Assembly: GCA_000017645.1 (NCBI GenBank)
Contig: CP000781.1
Coordinates: 1,454,001-1,518,000, forward strand
Direction of reading: 5' to 3'
Length of the DNA: 64,000 nt
Origin: Xanthobacter autotrophicus Py2
Lineage (GTDB): Bacteria; Pseudomonadota; Alphaproteobacteria; Rhizobiales; Xanthobacteraceae
Numbering within the stretch: the first letter of the stretch is position 1; each line of letters starts with the position of its first letter. Of the stretch, positions 62,658-64,000 are shown piece by piece. Both the position numbers and the translations under genes were made by a program. The notes under the pieces were generated by a model. The model searched no databases. It was not told the DNA's origin and saw only the letters and a program-made list of their open reading frames with translations.

Positions 62658-62677
62658 CCGGCCTCCGGGGAGGCCGG
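62658..62677. promoter_or_regulatory. Stem-loop in the phnC-phnD spacer
   Basis: CCGGCCTCC-GG-GGAGGCCGG is a perfect hairpin with 9-base arms about 60 bases before the phnD start. It has no T-tract. A role in mRNA processing or attenuation between phnC and phnD is possible. Confidence 0.45.
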
Positions 62678-62694
62678 CGCGGGGCGGCAGGCGT

Positions 62695-63504
62695 TCAGGC
62701 CAGCGCCGCGGATTGCGGAATGGCGCCGCCGAAGGCGGGCTTGGCCACGGGCAGGTCCATCACCTCCCCGGCTTCGAGGCCATAGAGGTCGTGGGCCACC
62801 TGCTCGGTGAGGGCGGCCGGGGCGCCGTCGAACACCACGCGGCCCTGCGCCATGCCCACGAGGCGATCGCAATAGGTGCGCGCCAGGTCGAGGGAGTGCA
62901 GGTTGCACAGCACGGTGATGCCGAAGTGCTTGTTGATGCGCAAAAGCGCGTCCATCACGATGCGGGTGTTGCGCGGATCCAGGGAGGCGATGGGCTCGTC
63001 CGCGAGGATCAGCGCCGGCTCCTGCGCCAGCGCGCGGGCGATGGCCACCCGCTGCTGCTGGCCGCCGGAGAGGCTGTCGGCGCGCTGCGCGGCCAGCGGG
63101 GCGATGTCGAACTGGTCGAGGGCGGACAGGGCGATGGCCCGGTCCTCGGCGCTCCAGCTCTTGGTGAGGGCGCGCCAGGCCGGCGCGGTGGCGAGCCGCC
63201 CCATGAGCACGTTGGTGAGCACGTCGAGCCGGCCCACCAGGTTGAACTGCTGGAAGATCATGGCCGCCTCGGCCCGCCACGCGCGCAGGGCGCGGCCCTT
63301 CAGGGCGGTCACGTCGCGGCCGTCATGGAGGATGCGGCCGGAGGAGGGGTCCTGCAGGCGGTTGATCATGCGCAGCAGCGTCGACTTGCCGGCGCCGGAG
63401 CGTCCGATGACGCCGACAAAGGCACCCGCGCCGATCTGAAGATCGACGTTGGACACGGCCTCCTTGTCGCCGAAGCGGCGGGTGAGGCCCTCGATCACCA
63501 GCAT
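62695..63504 (-). CDS. phnC: Phosphonate ABC transporter ATPase
   Basis: A 269-residue ATPase. Walker [10 protein letters not shown], the Q-loop [20 protein letters not shown] (PhnC-specific), signature LSGGQQQR, Walker [13 protein letters not shown] and switch [18 protein letters not shown]. It powers the phosphonate importer. It is the first gene of the leftward phnCDEE operon. Confidence 0.95.
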   Translation of the reverse strand: MLVIEGLTRRFGDKEAVSNVDLQIGAGAFVGVIGRSGAGKSTLLRMINRLQDPSSGRILHDGRDVTALKGRALRAWRAEAAMIFQQFNLVGRLDVLTNVLMGRLATAPAWRALTKSWSAEDRAIALSALDQFDIAPLAAQRADSLSGGQQQRVAIARALAQEPALILADEPIASLDPRNTRIVMDALLRINKHFGITVLCNLHSLDLARTYCDRLVGMAQGRVVFDGAPAALTEQVAHDLYGLEAGEVMDLPVAKPAFGGAIPQSAALA

Positions 63505-63788
63505 CGGGTCGCTCCGTTGCGCGTCCGAACCCTGATAAGGGGTGAGCGCAACATCCGTGTGACGACCGGTGGGCCAGCCGCCGCCGATGTGTTTTCGGGA
63601 TGGTTTCAGGGGCCGCCGCGCGGGGGCGTCAGGGAAATGTCACGGGATCGTCGATTGTGACAAACGCCAATCCGGGGCCTTGCGGCCGACGCGGAGACGC
63701 CGGGGAGGTGTGGGCTCCCCGGCGCCGCGGATCGACCGGACCACGCTTTGTTGTGTTCTTCGATCCGGCGAGTGGTGTGGCCAGCGGC
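63505..63788. other. phnC upstream region with possible Pho-box-like repeat
   Basis: No gene is seen in 284 bases. At 63626-63643 GCGTCAG-GGAA-ATGTCAC gives two GTCA units 11 bases apart, the period of a Pho box, but with only partial consensus and on the opposite strand to phnC. An inverted repeat TGTCAC-N13-GTGACA overlaps it (63638-63662). Either could be a PhoB or other regulator site. Confidence 0.4.
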
Positions 63789-63872
63789 TCAAACCATGCC
63801 GAGGAGCACGGCGCCAACGAATGCGAAGGCGGCACAGGTCTCGATCACGGTGAGCAGATGGCCGAAGGTCAC
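63789..63872 (-). CDS. Possible 27-residue membrane peptide
   Basis: A GTG-started frame gives MTFGHLLTVIETCAAFAFVG followed by AVLLGMV, one strongly hydrophobic helix. GAGGA lies seven bases before the start. No annotated family was recognised, although similar tiny hydrophobic frames are common in Rhizobiales. It has its own upstream region to 64000 with an AT-rich patch near 63895-63930 that could be a promoter. Confidence 0.42.
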   Translation of the reverse strand: MTFGHLLTVIETCAAFAFVGAVLLGMV

Positions 63873-64000
63873 CGTTTTTCCTCGCGAAGTCGATCTCGCA
63901 AAGAACCTTAACAAATTCTCAAAATGCGTGAAGAGGTAAGATGTGCTGCACCGCGGCCGGTATTGTGTTGCGACGCATGACTGTCGGAAGCCAAGTGTGC

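Overview
The window is about 64 kb of uniformly GC-rich DNA. It looks like a chromosomal segment of an alphaproteobacterium of the Rhizobiales (Hyphomicrobiales), plausibly Xanthobacteraceae. The evidence is a SciP/DUF1153 cell-cycle regulator gene, a cyanide-insensitive-type cydAB pair, phn genes in the rhizobial layout, GTGA/ATGA-coupled operons, and three kinds of intergenic repeat typical of Rhizobiales. The genus is inference. I saw no rRNA, tRNA, CRISPR array, transposase or phage gene.

Layout. 0-10 kb: an AidB-like flavoprotein cut by the window edge, a YpfJ-type zinc peptidase, rnhB, cydAB, and a fused-permease ABC importer with its ATPase but no binding protein. 9.4-18 kb: an MFS exporter coupled to a 38-aa membrane peptide, then a leftward run of genes (isochorismatase-like, alpha/beta hydrolase, XapX, Tat amidohydrolase, DoxX, MFS) divergent from an HxlR regulator. 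18-21.5 kb: an AraC regulator and a two-component system preceded by a perfect FNR/FixK box. 21.5-26.5 kb: a tightly overlapped six-gene leftward operon (thermostable-hemolysin/GNAT-like protein, AMP-ligase with an altered catalytic lysine, heme-oxygenase-like metal oxidase, SDR, secreted TPR-like protein, methyltransferase). I consider it a candidate undescribed lipid or small-molecule pathway. 27-31.5 kb: a molybdenum hydroxylase of two polypeptides plus a membrane ABM-domain protein. 31.5-37 kb: a sigma-54-dependent two-component system next to an OFA-family transporter whose upstream DNA carries a -24/-12 promoter and two activator-like sites 42 bp apart. 37-41 kb: SDR, GlxA regulator, MFS and MarR with paired operators.

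41-50 kb: an aromatic-metabolism region with an amino-acid-type binding protein, a frameshifted metallo-beta-lactamase-fold hydrolase, two convergent MarR genes, a VOC dioxygenase-like protein, an FAD monooxygenase, DUF2783, and a MarR-controlled FUSC efflux protein. 50.2 kb: sciP. 50.8-63.5 kb: a complete C-P lyase system, with core genes phnGHI-JKLMN, regulator phnF, a PPOX-like flavoprotein and the importer phnCDEE.

The most striking observations are in the phn operon. An AT-rich gene for a helix-hairpin-helix, DNA-glycosylase-like protein sits seamlessly between phnI and phnJ, coupled at both ends. PhnI itself carries about 75 extra residues encoded by an in-frame pair of palindromic intergenic-type repeats.
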